From Actinomyces oris (GTDB lineage Bacteria > Actinomycetota > Actinomycetes > Actinomycetales > Actinomycetaceae), in contig NZ_VICC01000001.1 of assembly GCF_006546825.1 (NCBI RefSeq), positions 126,191 to 190,190 on the forward strand: a stretch of DNA of 64,000 bases, given 5' to 3'. Below the pieces are notes generated by a model. The model ran no database searches, had not been told where the DNA came from, and saw only the letters and a program-made list of their open reading frames with translations. Made by a program: the position numbers and the translations under genes. Shown piece by piece: positions 40,151-49,591 of the stretch. The number at the start of each line of letters is the position of its first letter. Positions within the stretch are counted from its first letter, which is position 1.

Positions 40151-43100
40151 ATGACCATTCGTGAAGCCTCGGCCATCGGCGTCGAACCGGTCGTCGTGAC
40201 CAGTGAGAGCACCGTCGTCGGACTCTATGAGCCCGAGGAGACCGACCGCACCGGCTACCAGTCGGAGGCCGAACTGGAGGCGGCCTTCATCCGCCAACTG
40301 CAGGCCCAGGCCTACGAGTACGTCACCTTCTCTTCGGAGGACGAGCTCATCGCCAACCTGCGCACCCAACTCGAAACCCTCAACGACTACGCCTTCACCG
40401 ATGAGGAGTGGGAGCGCTTCTTCGCCCAGTCGATCCGCACCCGCTCAGGGGGCGGGGACGAGATCGCGGAGAAGACGCGTCGCATCCAGGAGGACCACGT
40501 CCAGACCCTCATCCGGGACAACGGCGAGGCCAAGAACATCCGGCTCATCGACAAGCAGCACATTCACAACAACCGCCTGCAGGTCACCAACCAGTACGTC
40601 GTCGATACCGGCGCCCACCACACCCGCTATGACGTCACTGTCCTCGTCAACGGCCTGCCGCTGGTGCATATCGAGCTCAAGCGCCGCGGCGTGCCCATCC
40701 GCGAGGCCTTCAACCAGATCAACCGCTACCAGCGTGACTCCTTCTGGGCGGGCGCCGCCCTGTTCGGCTACGTCCAGATCTTCGTCATCTCCAACGGCAC
40801 CCAGACCAAGTACTACTCGAACACCACCCGCTTCGACCACGTCACCGAGTCCACTCGGGGCAAGCGCGAGTCCAAGGCCGCCAACTCCGACTCCTTCGAG
40901 TTCACCTCCTGGTGGTCCGACGCGGCGAACAAGCCGATCACGGACCTGGTCGACTTCACCCGGACCTTCTTCGCCAAGCACACGCTGCTGGCTCTACTGA
41001 CCCGCTACTGCGTTTTCACCACCGCGCAGAAGCTGCTGGTCATGCGGCCCTACCAGATCGCCGCGACCGAGGCGATCCTCCAGCGGATCCTCACGGCGTC
41101 GGCCAACAAGCAGACCGGCACCGTGGCAGGCGGCGGCTACATCTGGCACACCACCGGCTCGGGCAAGACCCTCACCTCCTTCAAGACCGCCAAACTGGCT
41201 GCCGGGATGGAGGGGATCGACAAGGTCATCTTCGTCGTCGACCGCAAGGACCTGGACCACCAGACCATCAAGGAGTACAACCGCTTCGCCGAGGGGACGG
41301 TCTCCGCGAACCAGTCTACCAACCAGCTGAGCAGGCAGATCAACGACCCGGATACGAGCATCATCGTCACCACGATCCAGAAGCTCTCCAACTTCGTGGG
41401 GCGCAACCGTAAGCACGCCATCTACACCGGGCACGTCGTCCTCGTGTTCGACGAGTGCCACCGCAGCCAGTTCGGGGACATGCACACGGCCATCACCAAG
41501 GCCTTCCGCAACTACCACCTCTTCGGGTTCACGGGCACGCCGATCTTCGCGGCGAACTCCGGCTCCAGCGGGAACGTTCAGCTGCGCACCACCGCGCAGG
41601 CCTTCGGCGACCAGCTGCACACGTACACGATCGTGGACGCGATCCGAGACAAGAACGTGCTGCCGTTCCGCATCGACTACATCGACACGATCAAGATGCC
41701 CGACGCTGTGCGCGACGGGCAGATCAGTGGCATCGACACCGAGCGGGCGCTGCTGGCGCCCGAGCGGCTGGCCCAGGTGGTGGGTTACATCCGTGAGCAC
41801 TTCGACCAGAAGACGCGGCGCAACTCCTCCTACACGCTGGGGCAGAGGCGGGTGCTGGGCTTCAACTCGCTGTTCGCGACGGCGTCGATCCGGGCGGCGC
41901 GCGCCTACTACATGGAGTTCAAGCGGCAGCAGGAGGGGCTGGCCTCGGACCGGCGCCTGAGCGTCGGCATCGTCTACTCCTACGCGCCTAACACCGATGC
42001 GCCCGGTGAGACGCTGGCCGATGAGGCCGTGGACCCCTCGCAGCTGACCGCCGACGACCGTGCCTTCCTCGATGAGGCGATCCGCGACTACAACGCGCAG
42101 TTCGGCACCGCCTACGACACGAGCGCGCAGGGCTTCGAGGGCTACTACGAGGACATCTCTCGGCGGCTGGCGGAGCGGACCATCGACCTGGTCATCGTGG
42201 TCAACATGTTCCTCACCGGGTTCGACTCCAAGACGCTCAACACTCTGTGGGTGGACAAGTCGCTGCGCACGCACGGGCTCATCCAGGCGTTCTCGCGCAC
42301 GAACCGGATCCTCAACTCGGTCAAGACCTACGGGAACGTGGTCTGCTTCCGGGACCTGCAGGAGGACACCGATGAGGCCATCGCCCTGTTCGGCAACAAG
42401 GCCGCCGGCGGGCTGGTGCTCCTCAAGCCGTACAAGGAGTACCTGGAGGAGTATCTGGAGAAGATTGGCGAACTGCGGGCCAGGTTCGAGCCGGGGCAGA
42501 TGATCGCCTCGGAGGCCGAGCAGAAGGAGTTCATCCGGCAGTTCGGGAAGATCCTGCGGCTGCGCAATATCCTGGCGAGCTTTGACGACTTCGGAGACGA
42601 CGACGTCATCGGCGAGGCTGAGTTCCAGGACTACCGCAGCGTGTACGTGGACCTGTATACCGAGATGCGGCGGGCGGCCAACGTGGAGAAGGAGGTCGTC
42701 AACGACGACCTCGTCTTCGAGATCGAGCTGGTCAAGCAAGTGGAGGTGGGAGTCGACTACGTCCTCATGCTGGTGGAGAAGCACCGCGAGGAGGCGGGCG
42801 ACGGCGAGGACAAGGAGATCCCGGTGGAGATCCGCCGGGCAGTGATGTCCAGTCCCAGTTTGCACAACAAGCGGGACCTCATTGAGGAGTTCGTGCACGC
42901 GGTGTCAGCCTTCGGGGACGTGGACGAGCAGTGGCGGGCGTTCATCGAGCAGCGGCGCAGCGAGGAGCTGGCGGCGATCATCCGAGATGAGAAGCTGCGC
43001 GAAGGGCCGGCGAAGGCGCTGGTGGAGGCCGCACTGCGGAACGGGTACGTGCCCACCGAGGGCACCGCGATCACAAGAATCCTGCCGCCCACCCCCAGAT

Positions 43101-43207
43101 TCCGCAGCTCTGCCGGCGACAGCCACGACGAGAAGAAGCGCCGCGTCCAAGCCGCCCTGGCCGCGTACGTTGAGAGGTTCCGGGGATTAGGCGGCGGAAA
43201 CAAATAG
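40151..43207 (+). CDS. hsdR: Type I restriction endonuclease subunit HsdR
   Basis: The 1018-residue motor and nuclease subunit of the type I enzyme. The N-terminal PD-(D/E)xK nuclease core is D161 ... E175-L-K177 (RYDVTVLVNGLPLVHIELKRRG). The superfamily 2 helicase motor follows: Walker A TTGSGKT (334-340), DECH box (434-437, VLVFDECHRSQFGD), FGFTGTPIF motif III, and NMFLTGFDSKTLNTLWVDKSLRTHGLIQAFSRTNR (motifs V-VI). A helical C-terminus binds the HsdM/S complex. All catalytic residues are intact, so the system is predicted to be functional, translocating DNA and cutting far from the site. Confidence 0.97.
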   Translation: MTIREASAIGVEPVVVTSESTVVGLYEPEETDRTGYQSEAELEAAFIRQLQAQAYEYVTFSSEDELIANLRTQLETLNDYAFTDEEWERFFAQSIRTRSGGGDEIAEKTRRIQEDHVQTLIRDNGEAKNIRLIDKQHIHNNRLQVTNQYVVDTGAHHTRYDVTVLVNGLPLVHIELKRRGVPIREAFNQINRYQRDSFWAGAALFGYVQIFVISNGTQTKYYSNTTRFDHVTESTRGKRESKAANSDSFEFTSWWSDAANKPITDLVDFTRTFFAKHTLLALLTRYCVFTTAQKLLVMRPYQIAATEAILQRILTASANKQTGTVAGGGYIWHTTGSGKTLTSFKTAKLAAGMEGIDKVIFVVDRKDLDHQTIKEYNRFAEGTVSANQSTNQLSRQINDPDTSIIVTTIQKLSNFVGRNRKHAIYTGHVVLVFDECHRSQFGDMHTAITKAFRNYHLFGFTGTPIFAANSGSSGNVQLRTTAQAFGDQLHTYTIVDAIRDKNVLPFRIDYIDTIKMPDAVRDGQISGIDTERALLAPERLAQVVGYIREHFDQKTRRNSSYTLGQRRVLGFNSLFATASIRAARAYYMEFKRQQEGLASDRRLSVGIVYSYAPNTDAPGETLADEAVDPSQLTADDRAFLDEAIRDYNAQFGTAYDTSAQGFEGYYEDISRRLAERTIDLVIVVNMFLTGFDSKTLNTLWVDKSLRTHGLIQAFSRTNRILNSVKTYGNVVCFRDLQEDTDEAIALFGNKAAGGLVLLKPYKEYLEEYLEKIGELRARFEPGQMIASEAEQKEFIRQFGKILRLRNILASFDDFGDDDVIGEAEFQDYRSVYVDLYTEMRRAANVEKEVVNDDLVFEIELVKQVEVGVDYVLMLVEKHREEAGDGEDKEIPVEIRRAVMSSPSLHNKRDLIEEFVHAVSAFGDVDEQWRAFIEQRRSEELAAIIRDEKLREGPAKALVEAALRNGYVPTEGTAITRILPPTPRFRSSAGDSHDEKKRRVQAALAAYVERFRGLGGGNK

Positions 43208-43335
43208 CAAATTTCTAACAACAAAACTCAACACGGCAGCAACTTCTTCAGAAACAGTTTCATTAGGAACTTATTTCACCTTCAAAATACTCAACCCCAG
43301 CCGGAATACACATAAAGCAGCAACAAGTATTATTC

Positions 43336-43354
43336 TCTGTGAGTTACTCACAGA
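43336..43354. promoter_or_regulatory. 19-bp perfect palindrome upstream of the AT-rich unknown gene
   Basis: TCTGTGAGT-T-ACTCACAGA is a perfect inverted repeat in the 250-bp AT-rich intergenic region (43208-43459). The rest of that region has no gene on either strand. It is placed about 105 nt before the ATG at 43460 and could be an operator for a dimeric regulator. Confidence 0.55.
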
Positions 43355-43459
43355 AGTTACAAACTATCATGTTTACGCAGACCAAAAGTTACTTTCGCCT
43401 CGTCATAAACTAGTCGGTTAAGTTCTCCATATCATCGACTATCAACGCAGGAGTTTCAG

Positions 43460-44413
43460 ATGCCTTCAAAATACTCTAAAACGAAAGCCGTTTCGCGTCG
43501 TCGACTGTTCTTTAACGCGGGGAACGGAAAATTCTACCACATTCTTTCACTGTTTTTTAATGGCGACGGCGGATTTCAAGTAGTTCCCACTTGTCCACGA
43601 GCGGATGCATGGACGCTTGGCGAGATTCTCTGCGACTCTGCCGCACATTCTTTTTCTACCTACCCACGGAACTATCGCATTCGCGGAGATCTAGAACCAG
43701 GAAATCCTCTCAAACTTCACTACCACAAGAGTGGATTGGTTGAGATCCGAGGACAAAAAGAACAATCCAATCTAGTTGAGGTCCGCCAGTGGAAGCAAAG
43801 TCTCACGACTCTAACAAACATGCAAATTTTTTCATATACTATACTGGACTGGCGTCGCCTACCGTCATTCACTTCATGTGAACACGTAGTGAAGCGCGGA
43901 GACCTGCAAGTATGGACCGAAAAAAAGCCGCCTCACTCTACACTACATCTTGCTGCCACCTATTATTCTGGAAAACAGGCAAGAGAGCTAATGCAATCAG
44001 CTAAAGGCACACGCGAAGGTTTCTATGTAAAACTCAACTCGAAGAAGACGCTTCCATTCTTCCCGCTTTGGCCAGCAGGCCTTGAAGGAGGTATCATTAT
44101 TCACTGGACAACAGACCTTCGTGCCGATAGGTCAGACCTTACCGCAGTCTCTACGCTGGCTAGCGGAACATGGAAACAATGTAGTTCAGAAGGTGAGAAT
44201 TTCATTGTCGCAACTAGAGGGTCTGGGTTTCCATCACTCTCAGTGCTAAATAACAGACTAGTGAACATAATACATTATTCTTCAGACACTTCTGACATGA
44301 AAATAATTACTCGCAGTTGGAACAAAGGGACATCGAGACGCGTAACAGAGATTAAAGAGGAAGAAATAGCTACCGCGAAGGATGTCGCTGGGTTTGAGAG
44401 CGATCTCAGTTAG
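43460..44413 (+). CDS. Unknown AT-rich gene beside the type I R-M operon, 317 aa
   Basis: I do not recognise this protein. It has an AGGAG site 6-7 nt upstream and clear coding character but a base composition far below the surrounding genome, a sign of recent transfer. The protein is soluble, with a basic N-terminus (MPSKYSKTKAVSRRRLFFNA), a conserved-looking core GKFYHILSLFFNGDGGFQVVPTCPRA and KLHYHKSGLVEIRGQKEQSN, and a second half with FFPLWPAGLEGGIIIHWTTDL. No transmembrane helix, walker motif or HTH is evident. It is transcribed in the direction of hsdR 252 nt downstream of it. The position next to a restriction operon suggests a defence-related cargo gene, which is inference. Confidence 0.8.
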   Translation: MPSKYSKTKAVSRRRLFFNAGNGKFYHILSLFFNGDGGFQVVPTCPRADAWTLGEILCDSAAHSFSTYPRNYRIRGDLEPGNPLKLHYHKSGLVEIRGQKEQSNLVEVRQWKQSLTTLTNMQIFSYTILDWRRLPSFTSCEHVVKRGDLQVWTEKKPPHSTLHLAATYYSGKQARELMQSAKGTREGFYVKLNSKKTLPFFPLWPAGLEGGIIIHWTTDLRADRSDLTAVSTLASGTWKQCSSEGENFIVATRGSGFPSLSVLNNRLVNIIHYSSDTSDMKIITRSWNKGTSRRVTEIKEEEIATAKDVAGFESDLS

Positions 44414-44561
44414 GTTACTTAACTAATCGCACCAAATTTAAGCGATGAGCCTTACTCGCCGCCGTGAGAATCGTTGAAATCTATCCAGACTGAAGGATAA
44501 CCACCTCATCCTTCGGACATAACTCGGACATCCCTCGCTCCTTCTCTTTTCTCACAATATT

Positions 44562-44698
44562 GGGGACATTCCGCGCGGCCGGGTGCGGTCCGCTCCAGCC
44601 GGGGACGGCCCACGCGTTCGGGGATAGGATTCCCGTCCCCGACGGCGTCGAATGTCCCCGTCCGCACGGAAATGTCCCCGGACGCGCGGAGTGCACCC
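44562..44698. repeat. Dispersed palindromic repeat, copy 7
   Basis: Core at 44620-44640 (GGGGAT-N9-GTCCCC), between the convergent unknown gene and the response-regulator gene. It fills half of the 304-nt intergenic stretch, and its sequence is of the copy 5/6/8 type. Confidence 0.88.
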
Positions 44699-44717
44699 AG
44701 CCGCGACGACACACGTC

Positions 44718-45410
44718 TCAACCGCCGCTCTTGTACCAAGCGACGGCGATTTGGACGCGGTCGCGCAGGTGGAGCTTGGCCAGGATACGGCTGACGTTGC
44801 GGCGCACGGAGGCGGGCTGCAGCACGAGCCGCTCGGCGATCTCCTCGTTCGACATGCCCTCCGCAATGAGTCGGGCCACGTCGAGCTCCCTGGGCGTGAG
44901 CACCCCGAACCGCTCCCGCAGCCCCTCGCGCTGCGCCCCAGACAGCGCCCGTGGAACCCCACGCGCGATAAGTTCCTTGGTGACGCGCGGCGTCAGTACG
45001 GCATCGCCCTGAGCCACCGCCCGCACCGCCTGAGCCAGCTGCGCGGCGCGCACGTCCTTGAGCAGGAACCCCGAGGCCCCCACCTCCAACGCCCCGAAGG
45101 CGTAGTCGTCCTCGTCGTAGGTGGTCAGCACCAGGACCTTCACCGTCGGGAACCGCCGCGCCATCGCCCGGGTCGCGCTGATCCCGTCCATGCTCGGCAT
45201 GCGCACATCCATGAGCACGACGTCGGGCAGCCCCGTTGATCGGTTCAGCCGCTCCAGGACCTCCAGCGCCTCCTGCCCGTCACCGGCCTCCGCCACTACG
45301 TGAAGGTCCGGCGCCTTGCGGATCATGAGCGCCAGCCCCAGGCGCGCGTAGCGCTGGTCGTCCACGATCATGACCAGCGTCGGCCTCAACCCCTCCGATT
45401 CCACGCCCAT
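44718..45410 (-). CDS. NarL-family response regulator, 230 aa
   Basis: The receiver has the acidic pair in MIVDDQRYARLG, acceptor D68 (VVLMDVRMPSMDG) and the lysine in GFLLKDVRAAQL. The GerE effector domain reads LTPRELDVARLIAEGMSNEEIAERLVLQPASVRRNVSRILAKLHLRDRVQIAVAW. It is encoded 3 nt after the kinase gene stop. The full operon order is ABC ATPase, permease, kinase, regulator, all leftward, so it probably regulates the transporter in response to its substrate. Confidence 0.95.
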   Translation of the reverse strand: MGVESEGLRPTLVMIVDDQRYARLGLALMIRKAPDLHVVAEAGDGQEALEVLERLNRSTGLPDVVLMDVRMPSMDGISATRAMARRFPTVKVLVLTTYDEDDYAFGALEVGASGFLLKDVRAAQLAQAVRAVAQGDAVLTPRVTKELIARGVPRALSGAQREGLRERFGVLTPRELDVARLIAEGMSNEEIAERLVLQPASVRRNVSRILAKLHLRDRVQIAVAWYKSGG

Positions 45411-45413
45411 GCC

Positions 45414-46718
45414 TCAGCCCTCACCGCGAGTTCTCGGCACCGTTGCCGTCACCAGCCAGCCGCCGTCGGACTCGGGCCCCCAGTCCAGCGATCCTCCCAC
45501 AGCCTCGACCCGGTCCTGCAGCCGCAGCAGGCCCGTCCCTTCCGCAGGTCCACCACGGCGGCCATCGTCCTCCCCGCCCCTACCGCCTGAGGAGCCGTCG
45601 TTGCGAACTGTCACCGTGACAGCCGACTCGCCGTGGTCCCAGGACACCTGCACCTGCGATAGCGCGGGGGCGTGCCGCACCGCGTTGGTGAGCGCCTCCC
45701 GGGTGAGCGCGAAGCACAGCTCGGCCTGCCCGGCGTCGTCGGCCCGCTGCCCGGTCTCGGTGAAAATGACCGTGACGCCCAGTGACCTCACCCGGCCGAC
45801 GACGCTCCTGATCTCATCCCAGGTCCGGCGCCCGGCACCGTCCCAGTCCAGTGAGTCCGCCGGCTCATCCTCGGCGTCGGCCAGGGCCCTCACCGCCCGG
45901 CGAGTCTGCTCCAGGCACTCCCGCGCCACCTCGTTGATGCCGCCGAGCGCCTCATCGATCTCCGGGTCGGCCCCACCGGCCAGCCCCTCGGACAGGGCGA
46001 TGATCGTGGTCAGGCCGTGCCCCACGGAGTCGTGGAGCTCGGCGGCGATATCGGCCCGGTTCACCGCGCGGTCGCGCTCGGCCCGCAGCGCCCGGAAGCG
46101 CTCCCGCTCGGCTTTGGCCCCGGCTTGCGCCGCTCGCCAGTTCGCGACACTGCGCGCCATCATTGCCGCGATGACCGTCAGCAGAACGGCGACCACCTGG
46201 CTGAGCCACTCCTCCATCAGGACCTCGGGCGGGGCCACCAGGACCGCACTGGCCGTCGCCATAAGGAAGGCCGCACCGATCACCGCGAGGTGCTGCCACA
46301 GCGGGAGCCGGCTCACCGCGCTCCCCAGCGCCACCAGCACCGGGAAGAGAAAGAAGTTGTTGAGCCCCAGCGCCGAGGCCACCACATACACGGCACACTC
46401 AGCCAGAAAGACCGCCAGCGCGTACCTGCGTCGCGCAGTAAGGAGCGCCGTGGACCCCATGACCGCCACGATGAGAATCGCGAAGCCGATTCTGGTTGGA
46501 GCGATCCCTGCAACCAGGTCGCCGTCGCCGACACGGCCGGTCAGCACCGCGCTACCGATCATGCCGCCTTGGTAGGTGGCGCACAGGATGAGGAGCAGCG
46601 TGGACAGAATGCCGGGGCCGGCCTGCGCGGGCGCCGGCTGGCGCACCCACTCCCCCAGCGTCCGCCAGTCGACCCGCACCCTCATGGCCGACGACGAACC
46701 GCGCTCTGCACCGGACAC
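45414..46718 (-). CDS. Sensor histidine kinase, HisKA_3 type, 434 aa
   Basis: Five to six transmembrane helices occupy residues about 34-185, with very short loops, the intramembrane-sensing architecture. The HisKA_3 site is H229 in RADIAAELHDSVGHGLTTIIAL. The HATPase domain contains FALTREALTNAVRHAPALSQ, VRNDGSSGGRGGEDDGRRGG (a Gly-rich expanded G-box loop) and GTGLLRLQDRVEAVGGSLDWG. I start at GTG 46718 because GGAGGG lies 6 nt upstream; upstream codons look non-coding. Pairs with the regulator encoded 3 nt downstream. Confidence 0.92.
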   Translation of the reverse strand: MSGAERGSSSAMRVRVDWRTLGEWVRQPAPAQAGPGILSTLLLILCATYQGGMIGSAVLTGRVGDGDLVAGIAPTRIGFAILIVAVMGSTALLTARRRYALAVFLAECAVYVVASALGLNNFFLFPVLVALGSAVSRLPLWQHLAVIGAAFLMATASAVLVAPPEVLMEEWLSQVVAVLLTVIAAMMARSVANWRAAQAGAKAERERFRALRAERDRAVNRADIAAELHDSVGHGLTTIIALSEGLAGGADPEIDEALGGINEVARECLEQTRRAVRALADAEDEPADSLDWDGAGRRTWDEIRSVVGRVRSLGVTVIFTETGQRADDAGQAELCFALTREALTNAVRHAPALSQVQVSWDHGESAVTVTVRNDGSSGGRGGEDDGRRGGPAEGTGLLRLQDRVEAVGGSLDWGPESDGGWLVTATVPRTRGEG

Positions 46719-46851
46719 CGGTGTCCCTCCTCCCCCGTTGCGTCCGTACCCTACGCCCCGAGATCTGAACCCGGACCGCAGCCGGCGGGCCGCGAGCGGC
46801 CAACCCACTCGGTCCTAGCGATCTGCTGCCCCTCCCACCTCCGGCCCATCG

Positions 46852-48243
46852 TCACTCGGCCGCCAGGACGGCGCCGATCGGGGTCCGGGTGGCGCCCGGG
46901 ATCGGAGCGAGCAGCACCGCGGTCAGGGTCAGGAAGGACAGGAGGGCCACGAGCAGCACTGGCCCGACGCCGGGGCGCACTACCAGCGGCATCCCCGCCC
47001 TGGCGTAGAAGAGGGACTCGCCGGCCGTCGTCACCACCAGTGGCACGAGCGAGATCAGCAGGGCCGTCCCCACGTACAGTGCCGCCTCGACGACCACTTG
47101 CCGGAGCACGCCCCGCACCGTGCTCCCGGCGCAGCGCAGCACCGCGAGCTCACGCTGCCGGGACCGGGAGGACATGCCGACGACGGCCACGGCCCCCAGC
47201 AGCGCCGTCACCCCAAGGATCGCCGCCAGCACCAGTGAGTCCACCTGGTTGATCGCTACGTTCAGGTGCGCCGCCTCCACCACTGCCTGCACCGTGGCGA
47301 GACTGGTCGTGAGTGCCCCGGTGAAGGAGATCGCCAGGGCCAGCAGGCCGATGGCACTCGCCGACGACTCGCTGCGCCACAGCGCCGAACGGCGCGCAAT
47401 GAGCCACGGCCCACCCAGCCGTACCAGCGGCGCCGACCACAGCCTCAGCAGCCCCGGGATGAGAACGGGTGCCAGCATCACTACAAGGACCGCGAGCAGG
47501 AGGGAGGCCAGGATCGCCTGGCCACCGCCTGTCGGCCATCCATCGATCTTCCTTCCGGGCGGAGCCAGGAAGGCGACGAGCAGCTGTCCCGCGCATACGA
47601 GCGCCCACACTCCGGCCAGGATTCGTCGCCCCACACCCATGCGGCGTCGCCCACCCGGGGCGGCGTCGCGAACTGCCTCCACGGCGGGCGTTCTCACCGC
47701 GGCGCGTGCCGGGCCCACGGCTCCCAGGAGCGCGACGGCGACCACAACCACCACGGTGAGCAGCAGCGTCGTCGGTGTCTGGGCGACCTCGATCCGCCCC
47801 ATACGCGCCGCTGCCAGGCGGGTGAGCACCGAAGCGAAGGGCTGGGCCGCCACCTGCCCCAGCAGAGTCCCAGGCACACAGGCCACTAGGCCCAGCACCG
47901 CCACGGTGGCGAGGACGGCGGCGAGCACCTGCCGGGGCCGGGCGCCGGCCAGCCGCCACAGGGCCCAGTTCGTGCGCAGTGCCTGCACGCAGGACTGCCC
48001 GACGACGGCCACCACCGGGACCGTCACCATCGCCGTATAGAAGGCGACCGAGACACCCGGAGCCGTGAGCTCGGCCGGGTCCACGCCCGCCGCCCGCGCC
48101 GCGGCGACGACGTCGGGTCGGGTGACAGTCATGCGGTGCACCAGGCAGACGTTGACGAGTCCCGCGGCCAGAGCCAGCACCGCCACCGTCCCCGACCAGG
48201 CCCGCCACTGGGTAGCCAGGGCACGCAGCGTGTAGCGGGTCAT
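46852..48243 (-). CDS. ABC transporter permease, FtsX/MacB-like, 463 aa
   Basis: Eight to ten hydrophobic segments in two FtsX-type modules. The first begins YTLRALATQWRAWSGTVAVLALAAGLVNVCLV; conserved signatures ALWRLAGARPRQVLAAV and ELAVLRCAGSTVRGVLRQVVVEA mark the coupling regions with the ATPase. The start overlaps the ATPase stop as ATGA. It is 111 nt upstream of the kinase start allowing for GTG 46718 at the other side, so all four genes likely share a promoter upstream of 49103. Substrate unknown; bacitracin-type or lantibiotic exporters use the same layout. Confidence 0.87.
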   Translation of the reverse strand: MTRYTLRALATQWRAWSGTVAVLALAAGLVNVCLVHRMTVTRPDVVAAARAAGVDPAELTAPGVSVAFYTAMVTVPVVAVVGQSCVQALRTNWALWRLAGARPRQVLAAVLATVAVLGLVACVPGTLLGQVAAQPFASVLTRLAAARMGRIEVAQTPTTLLLTVVVVVAVALLGAVGPARAAVRTPAVEAVRDAAPGGRRRMGVGRRILAGVWALVCAGQLLVAFLAPPGRKIDGWPTGGGQAILASLLLAVLVVMLAPVLIPGLLRLWSAPLVRLGGPWLIARRSALWRSESSASAIGLLALAISFTGALTTSLATVQAVVEAAHLNVAINQVDSLVLAAILGVTALLGAVAVVGMSSRSRQRELAVLRCAGSTVRGVLRQVVVEAALYVGTALLISLVPLVVTTAGESLFYARAGMPLVVRPGVGPVLLVALLSFLTLTAVLLAPIPGATRTPIGAVLAAE

Positions 48244-49103
48244 GCCGCAGCTCCCGTCTGGTTGACGGCGGCCAGCAGCTCGTCGGGGGTGGCGCCGCGG
48301 CGGCGGTCGACGATACGGCCGTCGCGCATGATGAGCACGCTCTCGGCCAGGGCCGCGGCCCCCAGGTCGTGCGTGACGAGGATGACGGCGGCCCCGTCGT
48401 CGGCCAGGCGTCGCAGCTCGGCGAGCACGAAGGCGGCCGAGCGGGTGTCGAGGGCCCCGGTGGGTTCGTCGGCGAAGACGACCGGTGGACGGCGGTAGAG
48501 GACCCGTCCCAGGGCGACGCGCTGCTGCTCGCCGCCTGAGAGCGTGGTCGCGACCGCGTTGGCGCGCGGCTCCAGTCCCAGCCCGACCAGGACTTCCCGC
48601 ACCCGTGCCGAGTCGGGGCGCCGGCCGGCCAGGGTGTCGGAGATCGTGATGTTCTCCCGCACCGTCAGGTAGGGCACGAGGTTGTAGGCCTGAAAGACGA
48701 AGCCCACCCGGTCGCGGTAGAGCTCGGACACCCGCGCCGCCGGGAGCCCGCCGAGGTCACGCCCCATGAGCGAGACGCGCCCCGACGTCGCCGGCTCCAA
48801 CCCAGCCAGGCACAGCAACGCCGTGGACTTGCCCGAGCCGCTGGGACCGACCAGCGCCGTCAATTGCCCTGGCATCATGGCGCAGGAGATGCCGTGCAGG
48901 ATCTCAATCGGTTCCCCGCCGGGGGTCGGGAAGGACTTGTGCAGATCGCGCGCCTCCACAGCCGGCGGAGCGACCGAGCGCCCGGTACCGGCGGCACCGC
49001 CCTCCCCAGCCGCGCCGCCCGGGCGCCCGAGGCCCCCGGTTGTGCGTCCCCGCACTGGTTGAGCCAACCGGTCCGACTGTGTCCGTTCACGTCGAGCTGC
49101 CAT
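48240..49103 (-). CDS. ABC transporter ATP-binding protein, 287 aa
   Basis: Walker A GPSGSGKST, Q-loop FVFQAYNLVPYLTVRENI, signature LSGGEQQRVALGRVLYRRPPVVFADEPTGALD and H-loop VTHDLG are intact. The first 50 residues are Gly/Ala/Arg-rich and probably not part of the folded domain; internal starts are possible. It belongs to the MacB/LolD branch that serves FtsX-type permeases and is the first gene of the second transporter/two-component operon. Confidence 0.93.
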   Translation of the reverse strand: MAARRERTQSDRLAQPVRGRTTGGLGRPGGAAGEGGAAGTGRSVAPPAVEARDLHKSFPTPGGEPIEILHGISCAMMPGQLTALVGPSGSGKSTALLCLAGLEPATSGRVSLMGRDLGGLPAARVSELYRDRVGFVFQAYNLVPYLTVRENITISDTLAGRRPDSARVREVLVGLGLEPRANAVATTLSGGEQQRVALGRVLYRRPPVVFADEPTGALDTRSAAFVLAELRRLADDGAAVILVTHDLGAAALAESVLIMRDGRIVDRRRGATPDELLAAVNQTGAAA

Positions 49104-49257
49104 GGCCCTGCGCCGTCCTCTCCCCTGTGAATCCGCCGGTATCGCTGGACGCCGTCGGACGCCCGCGGTTCAACCTAGGCGGCCACCTCGGCTCCCGGGC
49201 CCACAGACCGCGAACTGTCCACAGATGATGACAACCGGCCCCACGGGCAGTGTGGCG

Positions 49258-49394
49258 GGGGACATTCCACGCGGCCGGGTGCGGTCCGTTCCAGCCGGGG
49301 ACAGTCCGCGCGTTCGGTGACAGGAATCCGGTCCCCGACGGCGTCGAACGTCCCCGTCCGCAAGGAAATGTCCCCGGACGCGCGGAGTGCACCC
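49258..49394. repeat. Dispersed palindromic repeat, copy 8
   Basis: Core at 49316-49336 (GGTGAC-N9-GTCCCC), between the ABC ATPase start and the 3' end of metQ. The remaining part of this 488-nt stretch (49395-49591) has no gene I can support. Confidence 0.87.
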
Positions 49395-49591
49395 GCCAGC
49401 ACCGCATGCCCTCGCCTCACCACGCCGCGCGCACTCAGCCGCCACACCCGCCCGAGCCACGCATCCGCCCACCCGCGCACCCAACCCCGCCCGCACTCAC
49501 ACGAAGGGCCGGTCGCAGTCGGCCTCTCGACCAACCACAACCGGCCCCGCGCACGGCCCCGTAACAGGCCCTCAGCCGCAGCCTGACGACG

